Of a DNA stretch of 64,000 bases, positions 20,590 to 30,041 are shown one piece after another. This DNA comes from CAVTQZ01 sp963737015. Lineage in GTDB: Bacteria; Actinomycetota; Acidimicrobiia; Acidimicrobiales; UBA8190. The stretch lies in the NCBI GenBank assembly GCA_963737015.1, contig CAVTQZ010000001.1, positions 2,108,001 to 2,172,000 of the forward strand, read 5' to 3'. The notes beneath the pieces were generated by a model that was given only the letters and a program-made list of their open reading frames with translations, made no database searches and was not told where the DNA came from. Made by a program: the position numbers and the translations under genes. Each line of letters begins with the position of its first letter. The stretch's first letter is position 1.

Positions 20590-22682
20590 GTGCGCTTCTA
20601 CGATCCCGACGAGGACGATCACCCGGCTCGTGCCGACCCGTGGGACGAACGCGAAGTATCGACGCAGAGCGTCGGACGCGACACACAAGATGACTCCCCG
20701 CGCGAGCCCGGCGGACAGCCCCCTCAGGACTTCGACTCCGACGATCGGCTACGAAGCCTCTTCGAGGATATCTACCGCGCGCTCCCGGCAGCCGAGCACA
20801 GATCGGGGCAGCTCGAGATGGCCCGGCGGGTCGCCCGCGCGATCGTCGGGCGCCGGCACCTGATCGTCCAGGCGGGGACCGGAACGGGCAAGTCCATCGC
20901 GTACCTCGTCCCGGCAGCGGTTTCGGGACGACGCGTCGTCGTCGCCACCGCCACGAAGGCTCTGCAGGATCAGCTGCTCGAGAAGGACCTCCCGCTCGTG
21001 GCCGAGGCGCTGGGCCGCAAGGACCTTCGTTTCTGTGCCCTGAAGGGCCGCGCCAACTACTTGTGTCGCCAGCGCGCCGCAGAGATGACGGGACTGGCCG
21101 GACCTGCGACGACTGGGGAGCTGCCCCTCGAGCCGGATCCGGCGGGCGGTGATTCGCGCTTCTCCGATCAGCTCAAGCGGCTGCTCGCGTGGGCGGAAGA
21201 GTCGGCGACGGGTGACCGGGCGGAGCTCGAATTCGAGCCTCATCCGCGTGTCTGGGGAGCGCTTTCGGTCGGGCCCCGCGAGTGCCCCGGGGCATTCCGC
21301 TGTCCGTCCGGGTCACTGTGCTTCGCGGAACGGGCGCGTGCGATGGCCGCGGCGTCGGACATCGTCGTCGTGAACACACACCTCTACGCCACCCACGTGG
21401 CGAGTGGTGGCGCGGTGCTTCCCGAGCACGACGTGCTCGTACTCGACGAAGCGCACTCCGTTGAGGAGGTGATGACCGAGGCGCTCGGCGTGGAGTTGTC
21501 GGGCGCAAGGCTCCGGGCGGTCGCGCAGGCAGCGAGAGCCATCGTCGGGACCGAAGAAGGCCGCATCGTCGACGCGATGCTCGAGGTCGCCGACGAGATC
21601 GACCGTGTTCTCAGCGCTTGCGCCGGGCGCCGCGTCCTCAACGACCGCTCACCGGCCGACGCGGAGCTCGAACGCGTTCTCTCACTGACCCGTACCGCGC
21701 GGAGACGCTTCACGGCGCGCTCCGGCGCGGCCCGAACCGGGGGGGCGATGCGGACGACGACACCGGGCGCATGCGGGCGACACTTGCCATCTCTCATCTC
21801 CTCGAGGACCTGGCTGCGCTCGGCGAGGTGGGCGACGACGAGGTCGCATGGGTCGAGACAGAGGGGCGCTCCGCCCGGCGTGCAACGTTGCGGCTCGCAC
21901 CGATCGACGTCGGCCCCCTGCTCGCGCAGCGCCTGTGGCCCGAGGTGAGTGCGGTCCTCACTTCGGCGACCATCCCGCCGTTGCTCGAAAGGCGTCTCGG
22001 GCTCCCGGCTGCCGACACCGATGTCGTGGACGTCGGCAGCCCTTTCCCGTACAAGGAATGCGCGCTGCTCTACTGCCCGTCAGACATTCCCGACCGTCGC
22101 AGCGCTCAGTCCGAGCAGGCGGTCCACCACGAGCTGGAGAGGATCATCACGGCGGCGGGAGGGCGGACCCTTGCGCTCTTCACGAGCTGGAGCGCCATGC
22201 AGAAGGCGGTAGACGAACTGCGACCGCGCCTCGAACAGCAGGTTCTCGCCCAGAACGACCTCCCGAAGGCCCGCCTCGTGACTCTCTTCACCGAGGAACC
22301 TTCTACGTGCCTCTTCGCCACCATGTCGTTCTGGCAGGGCATCGACGTGCCCGGCGAGACCTTGAGCGTCGTGGCGATCGACCGCATCCCTTTCCCACGC
22401 CCGGACGATCCGCTTCTCCAGGCCCGCCGTGAACGCGCCGGTCCCGGCGCCTTCCGTCTCGTGGACCTGCCCCTTGCCGCGACGCTGCTGTCCCAGGGGG
22501 CGGGGCGCCTCATCCGTTCGTCGTCCGACTCCGGGATGGTCGCCGTCCTGGACAGCCGGCTCGCCAAGGCCGGTTACGGGCGCGTGCTGCGACAGGCGCT
22601 CCCGCCGATGCGCTTCACGACGAGGCGGTCGGAGGCGATGTCGTTCCTGGAGTCGATCCGGCCGCCAGCTTCGTCCAAGTGA
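20590..22682 (+). CDS. DinG/Rad3-like ATP-dependent DNA helicase, apparent frameshift
   Basis: XPD-type superfamily 2 helicase. The first part has Walker A QAGTGTGKSIAYL, a cysteine set NYLC...CPGAFRCPSGSLC that fits the FeS cluster, and the box LVLDEAHS. At the seven-G run 21739-21745 the frame changes; the remaining part runs in the next frame: RMRATLAISHLLEDL, VLTSATIPP, ATMSFWQGIDVPG and QGAGRLIRSS. Adding one G restores a single protein of about 697 residues. Both parts are well conserved, so an assembly indel is more likely than decay. The GTG start at 20590 is tentative. Confidence 0.85.
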
Positions 22683-23570
22683 TCAGTAGCCCAGGCGCTC
22701 TATGGCGTCAGGCCTCTGCTGCCAGTGCTTCTCCACCCGTACGTGCAGTTCCAAGAACGCACCCGGGGGCAGCTGCGCACGCACGGCCGTGCCGACCTCC
22801 TTCAGCACCTCGCCGCCGCGGCCGATGACGATCCCCTTTTGCGACCCCCGCTCCACCACGATCTCGACTCTGACCACCGGCCACTCCCACTCGCTCACCC
22901 GGCACACGATCGAGTGTGGCAGCTCGTCGTGAACCCTCATGAGGAGCTGCTCACGCACGAGCTCCGCGATCCAGCTTTCCTCGGACGAGTCGCTCAGGAC
23001 CTCTTCGGGAAAGTACGGCGGGCCCTCGGGGAGCCCGTCGGTCACCGCATCGACCAGGTCTCCGATCCCTTCCCCGGACTTCGCGGACACTGGAAAGTAC
23101 TCGGCATCTGCACCGAGCCCTTCCACGAACTCCTGCGCCTCCGACAGCTGCGCCAGTACCTGCGCGCGCGTCGCACGGTCGACCTTGTTCACTGCGACAA
23201 CGAGGCGCGACGAAACCGCTGCGACGACCATGCGATCGCCCGGCCCGAAAGGCGCGCATGCGTCTATCACTGCCACCGTCAGGTCGACGTCCTCCATGGC
23301 TTCGACGACCCGCTCGTTGAGCCTTCTTCCGAGCTCGGTACGGGGACGATGCCGGCCGGGGGTGTCCACGAACACGGCCTGGATGCCTGGGCGATGCAGC
23401 ACCCCCCGCACCGGCCTCCTCGTGGTGTTCGGATTGGTGGAGGTGATGGTCACCTTCGTGCCGACGATCCGGTTCACGAGGGTCGACTTGCCCACGTTCG
23501 GGCGTCCCACCACCGCGACGAACCCCGAGCGAAAGCCCGGGCTCGGTTCACTCCCTCCGTGCATCGGCAC
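22683..23570 (-). CDS. era: GTPase Era
   Basis: 295 residues. P-loop GRPNVGKSTL, G3 DTPG and G4 NKVD are all present, followed by the KH domain with GIVIGRGGEVLKEVGTAVR. Era binds the 3' end of 16S rRNA and aids 30S maturation. GTG 23570 overlaps the end of the CorC-like gene by 23 bases; ATG 23564 is an alternative start. Last gene of the hrcA-to-era run. Confidence 0.96.
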   Translation of the reverse strand: MPMHGGSEPSPGFRSGFVAVVGRPNVGKSTLVNRIVGTKVTITSTNPNTTRRPVRGVLHRPGIQAVFVDTPGRHRPRTELGRRLNERVVEAMEDVDLTVAVIDACAPFGPGDRMVVAAVSSRLVVAVNKVDRATRAQVLAQLSEAQEFVEGLGADAEYFPVSAKSGEGIGDLVDAVTDGLPEGPPYFPEEVLSDSSEESWIAELVREQLLMRVHDELPHSIVCRVSEWEWPVVRVEIVVERGSQKGIVIGRGGEVLKEVGTAVRAQLPPGAFLELHVRVEKHWQQRPDAIERLGY

Positions 23571-24924
23571 CTTGTCGTGCCTGTTGAACGGCCGTGTCGT
23601 GGGCGTGCTCGGCGTCTTCGAGCTGGGATTGCCCGCCGTTCGTCGCGGCTGGCCGGTTCTCGTCCTCGACCACGACGACCCGGACGCGGCCGATGCGGTT
23701 GCCCTGGACCTTCTCCGCGATCAGCCGCAGACCACCCACGTCGACCGACTCCCCTTCGGCCGGCAGGTGCCCCAGGAGGTTGAATATCAGCCCGCTCACG
23801 GTGTCCCAGTCCCCCTCGGGTAGCTCGGCGTCGACCAACTCGGCGAGCTCGTCGACGTCGAGGCGTGCCGTGACGGAGAACTCGCCGTCGGAGAGGCGCT
23901 CCACCGGTGGCTCTTCCACGTCGTACTCGTCCACGATCTCGCCGACGAGCTCTTCGATCAGATCCTCGAGAGTCACGAGGCCGGCGGTTCCCCCGTACTC
24001 GTCCACCACGATCGCCATGTGGTACTTGAGCTCCTGCATCTCGCGCATGAGCTTCGATACCCGTTTGGTCTCGGGAACGAAGTGCGCGGGTCGGACGAAG
24101 TTGGCCACAGGACGTTCGCGCTGTCCTTCACGCTCGGCCCGCACGAGGTCCTTGGCGTAAGCGATGCCGACGGCGTCGTCGATGTTCTGCGAGTAGACGG
24201 GCAACCGGCTGTATCCCGCTGCCATGGCGACCCCGAGAGCCTCCGACACGCTGCGTTGCGCCTCGACACTGCACATGTCGGGTCGCGGCACCATCACCTC
24301 CCGCACGATGGTGTCACCGAATTCGATGATCGAATGGATGAGGGCCCTCTCGTCGGTCTCGATCACCTCGTCCTCGAGCGCGACGTCGGCCATCGCCAAC
24401 AACTCCGACTCGCTCACCTCGGCCCGCTTTCCCCGGGGGCCGACCATCACGTTGGCCAAGCTGATCAAGCCGTTGGAGACCATCCGCAGCGGTGGGAAGC
24501 GCACGACGGCGGAGATCACGGGCGCGGCAAGGAGCGACGAACGCTCGGGATTCTGCACCGCCCAGTTCTTCGGGAGTGCCTCTGCGAGCACGAAGATCAC
24601 CACGACCTCGAACACCGTGGCGATCACCACGCCCAGCGCGCCGAACCAGCGGTCCGCCAGGATGCCGACCAGGGTCGCCGTCACCAGCTGGGATATGAGC
24701 ACGAGCAGCAGCACAGGGTTCAGAAAACGCTGTGGGTTCTCGACGAATTGCTCCAGCCGGCGCGCTCCGCGGCGTTTCTCGTCGACGAGGGACATGGCCT
24801 TCACCCTGCTCATCCGCGTGAGGCTGGTCTCTGCGAGCGCGAGGCCGGCCGAGACGATAAGGAGTAAGACGACCGCGCCGATCATCGCCCAGTCCGTCGT
24901 CTGAAACCGTGCCGAGGCGATCAC
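23548..24924 (-). CDS. CNNM/CorC-type membrane protein with CBS pair (hemolysin C family)
   Basis: 458 residues. An N-terminal DUF21 membrane domain of about four helices (TTDWAMIGAVVLLLIVSAG onwards), then a CBS pair with EVMVPRPDM and VDEYGGTAGLVTLEDLIEELVGEIVDEYD, and a C-terminal CorC_HlyC domain. Thought to act in Mg2+/Co2+ efflux. GTG 24924 is chosen after GGCGGAG because residues further upstream in this frame are just the ybeY gene read out of frame. Overlaps era. Confidence 0.92.
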   Translation of the reverse strand: MIASARFQTTDWAMIGAVVLLLIVSAGLALAETSLTRMSRVKAMSLVDEKRRGARRLEQFVENPQRFLNPVLLLVLISQLVTATLVGILADRWFGALGVVIATVFEVVVIFVLAEALPKNWAVQNPERSSLLAAPVISAVVRFPPLRMVSNGLISLANVMVGPRGKRAEVSESELLAMADVALEDEVIETDERALIHSIIEFGDTIVREVMVPRPDMCSVEAQRSVSEALGVAMAAGYSRLPVYSQNIDDAVGIAYAKDLVRAEREGQRERPVANFVRPAHFVPETKRVSKLMREMQELKYHMAIVVDEYGGTAGLVTLEDLIEELVGEIVDEYDVEEPPVERLSDGEFSVTARLDVDELAELVDAELPEGDWDTVSGLIFNLLGHLPAEGESVDVGGLRLIAEKVQGNRIGRVRVVVVEDENRPAATNGGQSQLEDAEHAHDTAVQQARQGADARRE

Positions 24925-24934
24925 GACTCCGCCG

Positions 24935-25447
24935 CTAACCGGCGCGCCGGTGGAAGCGCTCGAGCAGCTGGCGCTCGCGCCTTTCCATCCGCTCTGCCTC
25001 TTCGTCGGCTTCGTGGTCCATGCCGAGCAGGTGGAGCAGTCCGTGCACCACGAGCAAGGCGACCTCGTCGTCGAATGACACCTCGTGCTCTGAGGCGTTG
25101 CGGGCTGCGACCGCCGGGCAAACCACCACGTCGCCGAGCAGGACCGGGATCTCGTCCTCGTCCGACTCGAGCGCGCCGCCCGGGCCGGTGCCGCCCTCGT
25201 CTGGAGAGCGACCGCCGGGGTCCGGTTCGCCGTCGATCGGGAAAGCGAGCACATCGGTAGGCCCGCTCTCGCCGAGGAACCTCTCGCGCAACTGCGCGAT
25301 CGTCGGCTCGTCGACGAACAGGAGCGACACCTCCACGTCCTCCTTGAGCGCCTCTGAGTCGAGCACGCTTCGCGCCAGGTCGCTCCAACGCGAGATGTCC
25401 ATCGGGAACTCCGACTGCTCGTCCGCCGTGAAGACGTCAGTGGCCAC
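24935..25447 (-). CDS. ybeY: Endoribonuclease YbeY
   Basis: About 170 residues. It has GPTDVLAFPIDG and the metal motif HGLLHLLGMDHEADEEA with three His ligands. YbeY acts in 16S rRNA maturation and 70S quality control. GTG 25447 (VATDVFTADEQSEF) is preferred over a longer frame to 25537 because it starts 8 bases after the phoH stop and has the usual N-terminus. ATG 25402 is a shorter alternative. Confidence 0.93.
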   Translation of the reverse strand: MATDVFTADEQSEFPMDISRWSDLARSVLDSEALKEDVEVSLLFVDEPTIAQLRERFLGESGPTDVLAFPIDGEPDPGGRSPDEGGTGPGGALESDEDEIPVLLGDVVVCPAVAARNASEHEVSFDDEVALLVVHGLLHLLGMDHEADEEAERMERRERQLLERFHRRAG

Positions 25448-25454
25448 GGGTGCG

Positions 25455-26441
25455 TCAGCGAGCGGATCGGTTGCGCGCGGCTGTCGCGGCGCGGGGGTGG
25501 GCCTCGTTCGTCTCGTAAGCGTGGACGATGTCGGCAACGATCTTCGCCCGCACGACGTCGTGACGCGTGAGGTGCACGAAGCTGAGGCCTCCGATCCCGC
25601 CGAGCACCTCTTCGAGACCGGCGAGCCCGGACCGTCCCCCGGGCACGTCGATCTGGGTGACGTCGCCGGTCACCACGACCTTCGAGCCGAAGCCGATTCG
25701 AGTGAGGAACATCTTCATCTGCTCAGGGGAGGTGTTCTGTGCCTCGTCGAGGATGATGAAGCTGCGGTTCAACGTCCGCCCGCGCATGAATGCAAGGGGG
25801 GCGACCTCGATGGTGCCGCGCTCTAGCAGCCTCTGCGCTCCCTCCGGTCCGATGAGGTCGTAGAGCGCGTCGTACAGGGGCCGAAGGTACGGATCGACCT
25901 TCGCCATGAGGTCGCCGGGCAGGAACCCGAGACGTTCGCCGGCCTCGACGGCAGGCCGGGTGAGGATGATCCGGTCGACCTCGCGGGCCTGCAGCGCCTG
26001 CACCGCAAGCGCCACTGCCAGGTAGGACTTGCCGGTGCCGGCCGGGCCGATCCCGAAGGTGACGACGTTCGAGCCGATGGCGTCGGTGTAGCGCTTCTGC
26101 CCGGCCGTCTTGGGCCTCACGCTCCTGCCCCTGGCCGAGCGCAGCAGCTCGGTGGTCATGACCTCGGACGGGCTCACGTCGTCCTTCACCATCGCGATCG
26201 TGCGCCCGAGGTCAGAGGCGTCGAGACGCTGACCGCTCTCGAGCAACTCGACGAGCTCGTCGAAGAGCCGACCCACACGTTCGGCCTCTTCGCCCTCGAT
26301 GGTTATCTCGTTTCCCCGGACGACGATGCGCGTCCCGCCGAACGCGTCTTCGATCAGGCGGAGCAGCTCGTCGCGCTGGCCGAGGAGGCTCACCATCAGG
26401 TGGTTGCCGGGTACGAGGATCTTGACCTGGGTGGATGGCAC
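25455..26441 (-). CDS. phoH: PhoH-like ATPase
   Basis: 328 residues. N-terminal KH-like part (VKILVPGNHLMVSLLGQRDE), then a Walker A GPAGTGKSYLA, Walker B FIILDEAQNTSPEQMKMFLTR and VTGDVTQIDVP. The usual gene directly before ybeY. Implicated in RNA metabolism; the biochemical role is not settled. Confidence 0.95.
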   Translation of the reverse strand: MPSTQVKILVPGNHLMVSLLGQRDELLRLIEDAFGGTRIVVRGNEITIEGEEAERVGRLFDELVELLESGQRLDASDLGRTIAMVKDDVSPSEVMTTELLRSARGRSVRPKTAGQKRYTDAIGSNVVTFGIGPAGTGKSYLAVALAVQALQAREVDRIILTRPAVEAGERLGFLPGDLMAKVDPYLRPLYDALYDLIGPEGAQRLLERGTIEVAPLAFMRGRTLNRSFIILDEAQNTSPEQMKMFLTRIGFGSKVVVTGDVTQIDVPGGRSGLAGLEEVLGGIGGLSFVHLTRHDVVRAKIVADIVHAYETNEAHPRAATAARNRSAR

Positions 26442-26475
26442 TTGTGTTCGGCTTCGAGGCTACCAGCGCGACCCG

Positions 26476-26826
26476 TCAACCCGGCGGCCAGCCGAGGCGC
26501 CGGCCACCGAGGACGTGCATGTGAAGGTGCGGGATCGTGTTCGCCGCGTCCTCTCCGATGTTGTAGACGAGCCGGTATCCACGCTCCGCGATCTGCTGGC
26601 TCGTGGCGACCTCGCGCGCGACCGCGAAGAGCTTTGCAAGGAGCTCTCCGTCGTCATCGGTCAGCGCGGAGGCGTCGCGCACGTGGCGCCGCGGGATCAC
26701 CTGGACGTGCACCGGCGCCTGGGGATTCACGTCCTTGAACGCGAGCACGTCGTCCGTGCTGTACACGACCTCGGCCGGCACCTCCCCCGCCACGATGCGG
26801 CAGAAGATGCAGCCGGGTTCGCTCAC
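26476..26826 (-). CDS. HIT-family (histidine triad) nucleotide hydrolase
   Basis: 116 residues. CIFCRIVAGEVPAEVVY and the triad HLHMHVLGGRRLGW (HxHxHxx) place it among HINT-type purine nucleoside phosphoramidases. GTG 26826 begins at SEPGCIFC; a longer in-frame start lies inside the BldC-like gene. Between the BldC-like gene and phoH. Confidence 0.93.
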   Translation of the reverse strand: MSEPGCIFCRIVAGEVPAEVVYSTDDVLAFKDVNPQAPVHVQVIPRRHVRDASALTDDDGELLAKLFAVAREVATSQQIAERGYRLVYNIGEDAANTIPHLHMHVLGGRRLGWPPG

Positions 26827-26836
26827 GCTCGTGCGA

Positions 26837-27088
26837 TCACCCCGATGTCCCTCCCGAGTCCCTACCCGCCGGTCCCTTCGGTTCAGGGTACAGGTGCTCG
26901 AGGCTCCCCGGTGATATGCGGCTCGACTCGATGAACTGTTCCACATCCATCTCCTTGAGCCTGATCACCCTCCCGAACTTGTATGCAGGGAGCGCGCCCT
27001 CGTCGATGAAGCGGTAGAGGCTACGCAAGGTCACGCCGAGGTGCTCGGCCGCCTCCTTCGTGCTCATCCAACGGATCTGGTCGTTCAT
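26837..27088 (-). CDS. BldC-like MerR-type helix-turn-helix protein
   Basis: 83 residues. IRWMSTKEAAEHLGVTLRSLYRFIDEGALP and YKFGRVIRLKEMDVEQFI form a single winged HTH, as in BldC and excisionase-type binders. BldC in Streptomyces controls the timing of development and binds DNA cooperatively without a ligand domain. A 22-residue tail follows. Start 27088 (MNDQIRW); ATG 27067 is possible. The BldD-like gene lies 191 bases upstream. Confidence 0.8.
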   Translation of the reverse strand: MNDQIRWMSTKEAAEHLGVTLRSLYRFIDEGALPAYKFGRVIRLKEMDVEQFIESSRISPGSLEHLYPEPKGPAGRDSGGTSG

Positions 27089-27279
27089 CCGGCTGCGCCC
27101 CCCGGGCCACTTGCGCGTCGTACTGTCAGCTGTGTTCTCAACCTATCCGACAGCGACAAGTGCATCCGTGTGTGTACGCGCGCCGCGCGCCTCTGCGCGC
27201 GAGGCGAACTCAAAGAAGAAGTGAATCCGGTAGCGGCGTCTGACGAAGGTCGCGCCAAGAAGAAAACCGAGGCCCGTTC

Positions 27280-27876
27280 TCAGGCCCCTACGCGCAGTCC
27301 CAGCTCGTCGAGTCGCCGGCTCATCGCATCGGGGGTCACGCCGAACAAGCAGGCGATCGCGCGCATGTCCTCACCCCTGATCGTGATCATGCGCCCGTTG
27401 AAGTCCTGACGCTGCACCTGGATCATGCTGAGGAAACGCCGCAGCAGGTCGCGCTCGGGACCGGTGACCGCGTTCAGCTTCGAGAGGTCGACGGTGACCT
27501 TCTCGTTGCCGTCCCAGGGTCGCAGCTGCCTGCGCATCCTGCCAGGGCTCTCGCCGTCGCCGTTGCCGCCGTTGGTGCCCTGGGTGCCCCAGCGGTCCGT
27601 CGCGTCGTCGTCCTGGGGGAGCAGCTGGTCCACTGGTACGTCGTAGAGCTTGGCGAGCCGCTGGAGCCGCGGCACGGAGATCGCCCGCTCGCCCCGCTCG
27701 TAGGCACCGAGGACCGAGGCCTTGAACTCCTGGTCCGACATGGCCTCGACCGCCTGGAGGGAGAGCCTCATCTGCTTGCGGACGGCGCGCAGCCGCGAAC
27801 CCACCGCCCGGGCGTACGCCGCTCTGGCTGATTCCTCCTGCTCGTCGTCTTCGGGCAAAACCGTCTGGTTGGCCAT
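27280..27876 (-). CDS. bldD: BldD-like regulator with c-di-GMP motif
   Basis: 198 residues. An XRE-type HTH spans about 25-85 (RLRAVRKQMRLSLQAVE, SVLGAYERGERAISVPRLQRLAKLYDVPVDQLLP). A glycine-rich linker follows, then a C-terminal domain like that of BldD: MIQVQRQDFNGRMITIRGED. It contains RQD (156-158), eight residues, and RGED (167-170), exactly the RxD-X8-RxxD signature that holds tetrameric c-di-GMP in Streptomyces BldD. ATG 27876 follows GGAAGG. The orthology call rests on the two-domain layout and this motif; target genes are unknown. Confidence 0.85.
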   Translation of the reverse strand: MANQTVLPEDDEQEESARAAYARAVGSRLRAVRKQMRLSLQAVEAMSDQEFKASVLGAYERGERAISVPRLQRLAKLYDVPVDQLLPQDDDATDRWGTQGTNGGNGDGESPGRMRRQLRPWDGNEKVTVDLSKLNAVTGPERDLLRRFLSMIQVQRQDFNGRMITIRGEDMRAIACLFGVTPDAMSRRLDELGLRVGA

Positions 27877-28028
27877 CAACCTTCCCTCGCGTCCCTCACC
27901 AGCACCGCTCGGCACTTGGTTTCACAACACCGATACCGCAGATGACCGTCCTCGGCCACCAACGTCCGCCCTATTGACGGAATTTCCGAACGATGCAGCC
28001 CCGCCCAGTGGGCATCCAATAAGTCTTG

Positions 28029-28902
28029 TCACTCTGCGTGGCGATTGCAAGCATTCCCATCGCGTCCGCCCAGGTGGTTGGCCTCTACAAGCGTACCCTC
28101 CCTGAGCGCACAGAGCAGCGATCCCGCGACCACGGCCGCCGTCTCCGCCCGAAGCACCCCGCTTCCGAGGCCCACGAGGGGCCTCCCGCCTTTCAATTCC
28201 GCTTCTTCCCAGCCTCCCTCGGGCCCGACGACCACCGCCGTAATAGAACGTCGCAACGCGGCCTCTCCTGGCTGTGCAAGACAAAGTTCTTCGGGGGCGA
28301 CCAGCCGGCGAAGGTCGTCGAGCGTCATCGGCCCCACGATCTCGGGCAACCACGCCCTCCTGCTCTGCGCGGCCGCCTCCCTGGCGACTCGCTCGAGACG
28401 GGCGAGTGCCCGCACGGCCCGGTCGCCCTGCCAGTCGACGACGGCGCGAGCCGAATGGACGAGGGCGATGCGGTCGACGCCGATCTCGGTGAGTTTCTGC
28501 ACTACCCACTCGGGTCGATCGCCTTTGAGGGGAACGAAGCCCACGGTGACCGCCGGTCGTCGGGCGGGTTCGTGGTGCCACGGGCCCTCCGCTTCTAGGA
28601 CGCAGCTGTCGCGCGTGCGATTGGTTCCGTTGCGGCGAAAAGCGCAGATTCGCCAGTTGCCCCGGCCGTCGGCAGCGACGACCTTCTCGCCGTCGCGCAG
28701 GCGGAGGACGTTCTTCAGGTGATGCGCGTCCTCGTCCCGCACCTGGAGCGACACGATCTCGTCCACCCGGTCCACCCGTCACGCCGTCCACCCGGTCCAC
28801 CCCGTCCACGCCGTCCACCCGGTCGACGAAGACCTGTGCCGTCGCCGGCTCACCTGCGGGTGGACGCAGGGCTAAGCGGTCCGCGCGCCCGGGCTCCGCC
28901 AA
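28029..28902 (-). CDS. rsmE: 16S rRNA (uracil-1498 N3)-methyltransferase RsmE, frame broken by N-terminal repeat
   Basis: SPOUT-class methyltransferase for U1498. The main frame (from 28775) has VRDEDAHHLKNVLRLRDGE of the PUA domain, VGFVPLKGDRPEWVVQKLTEIGVDRI and the knot VVVGPEGGWEEAEL. The expected first residues AQVFVDR lie in another frame starting at TTG 28902, 20 bases after dnaJ. Between them is an array of GTGGAC units (28761-28826), one of which is 7 rather than 9 bases and shifts the frame. With the array collapsed, AQVFVDRVDEIVSLQV would read through normally. Protein either starts at GTG 28775 or the sequence has an indel. Confidence 0.88.
28761..28826 (-). repeat. GTGGACSSS 9-bp repeat array at the 5' end of rsmE
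   Basis: On the minus strand, six 9-base units of the type GTGGACGGC/GTGGACCGG and one 7-base unit (GTGACGG) follow each other. They encode VDG/VDR repeats. The short unit is the cause of the rsmE frameshift. Confidence 0.8.
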
Positions 28903-28930
28903 GTGCGATCAGCCGAGTGTGATCAGCCGA
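28903..28930. repeat. 14-bp tandem duplication at the dnaJ stop / rsmE start
   Basis: GTGCGATCAGCCGA and GTGTGATCAGCCGA stand side by side. The second copy includes the dnaJ stop codon. Probably a small local duplication without function. Confidence 0.6.
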
Positions 28931-30029
28931 GGGCGGAGCGAAGACGCGCCATCAAGCCCTCGCCCGGAGCGGCGACGTCCTCTCCGCGCATGGCCGCGAA
29001 TTGGCGAAGGAGCTCGTCCTCCTCCTTGGTGAGCGACGTCGGCGTGTCCACGACGACCTCGACCAGGAGGTCACCCCTGCCCCGGCCACGTACGTGCGGG
29101 ACACCCCGGCCGCGAAGGCGTATGACGTGACCGTTCTGCGTTCCTGCGGGGATCGGCAACGTCTCGGCACCGTCGAGGGTCTCGAAGACGAGCGCTGTGC
29201 CGAGAGCCGCCTGCGACACCGAGACGTGGATCTGCGCGTGCAGGTCGTTGCCCGCTCTCGCGAAGCGGGGGTCCTGTCGCACCGCCAGGTGCACGTACAG
29301 ATCGCCGGCCGGTCCGCCTCTCGGGCCCGCAGCGCCCCGCCCGGAAAGGCGCATCGTCGAGCCGTCGTCCACACCTGCGGGGACCGCGACCTGGTACGTG
29401 CGGGTCTGCATCGACCGTCCGTCGCCGCGGCAGTCGGAACAGGGGCTCGATATGACCTCGCCCATGCCCTGGCATTTGCGACAAGGAGCCGTGGTTACGA
29501 CCTGGCCGAGGATCGACTGACGGACACGTCGAGCCTCTCCGCTGCCCCCGCACTCAGGACAGCTGACCGCTGTGGTCCCGGGCCGCGCGCCGCTGCCGTT
29601 GCAGGTCTCGCACGCGACGGGAAGATCGACGGTGACCTCCCGGTTCGCCCCGAACGCGGCCTCGATGAGCGAGAGCTCGAGGACCACCTCGGCGTCCGCA
29701 CCCCGTATTGGGCCCGAGCGCCTGATCCCGCCACCTCCCATCGCCCCTCCGAAGAAAGCGTCGAACAGGCCGCCGAGGCCTGAACCGAAGAAGGCGTCCG
29801 CGCCCGACGCGTCGACCTGGTCGTCACCGAAACGGTCGTAGCGCGCGCGGCGTTCGGGGTCCCTCAGCACCTCGTAGGCACGCGTCACCTCCTTGAAGCG
29901 CGCTTCGGCTTCATGGTCACCACCCGTGGAGTCGGGGTGAAGCTCGCGCGCCATTCGCCTGTACGCGCGCTTGATCTCGTCGTCGGTGGCGTCATGGCCG
30001 ACGCCCAGCAACTCGTAGTAGTCAGCCAT
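28923..30029 (-). CDS. dnaJ: Chaperone DnaJ
   Basis: 368 residues. J domain with RRMARELHPDSTGG (HPD motif), a G/F-rich segment (FFGSGLGGLFDAFFGG), four zinc-finger CxxCxGxG repeats (CETCNGSG, CPECGGSG, CRKCQGMG, CSDCRGDG) and the substrate-binding domain with PAGTQNGHVIRLRGRGVPH. Stimulates DnaK ATPase. 12 bases after hrcA, in the same heat-shock transcript under CIRCE. Confidence 0.97.
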   Translation of the reverse strand: MADYYELLGVGHDATDDEIKRAYRRMARELHPDSTGGDHEAEARFKEVTRAYEVLRDPERRARYDRFGDDQVDASGADAFFGSGLGGLFDAFFGGAMGGGGIRRSGPIRGADAEVVLELSLIEAAFGANREVTVDLPVACETCNGSGARPGTTAVSCPECGGSGEARRVRQSILGQVVTTAPCRKCQGMGEVISSPCSDCRGDGRSMQTRTYQVAVPAGVDDGSTMRLSGRGAAGPRGGPAGDLYVHLAVRQDPRFARAGNDLHAQIHVSVSQAALGTALVFETLDGAETLPIPAGTQNGHVIRLRGRGVPHVRGRGRGDLLVEVVVDTPTSLTKEEDELLRQFAAMRGEDVAAPGEGLMARLRSALG

Positions 30030-30041
30030 CAGCCGCGGTCC

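Noticed and set aside
24925..25254. Longer N-terminus for the CorC-like protein
   Set aside because: It is ybeY out of frame, Ser/Thr/Cys-rich with no membrane segment.
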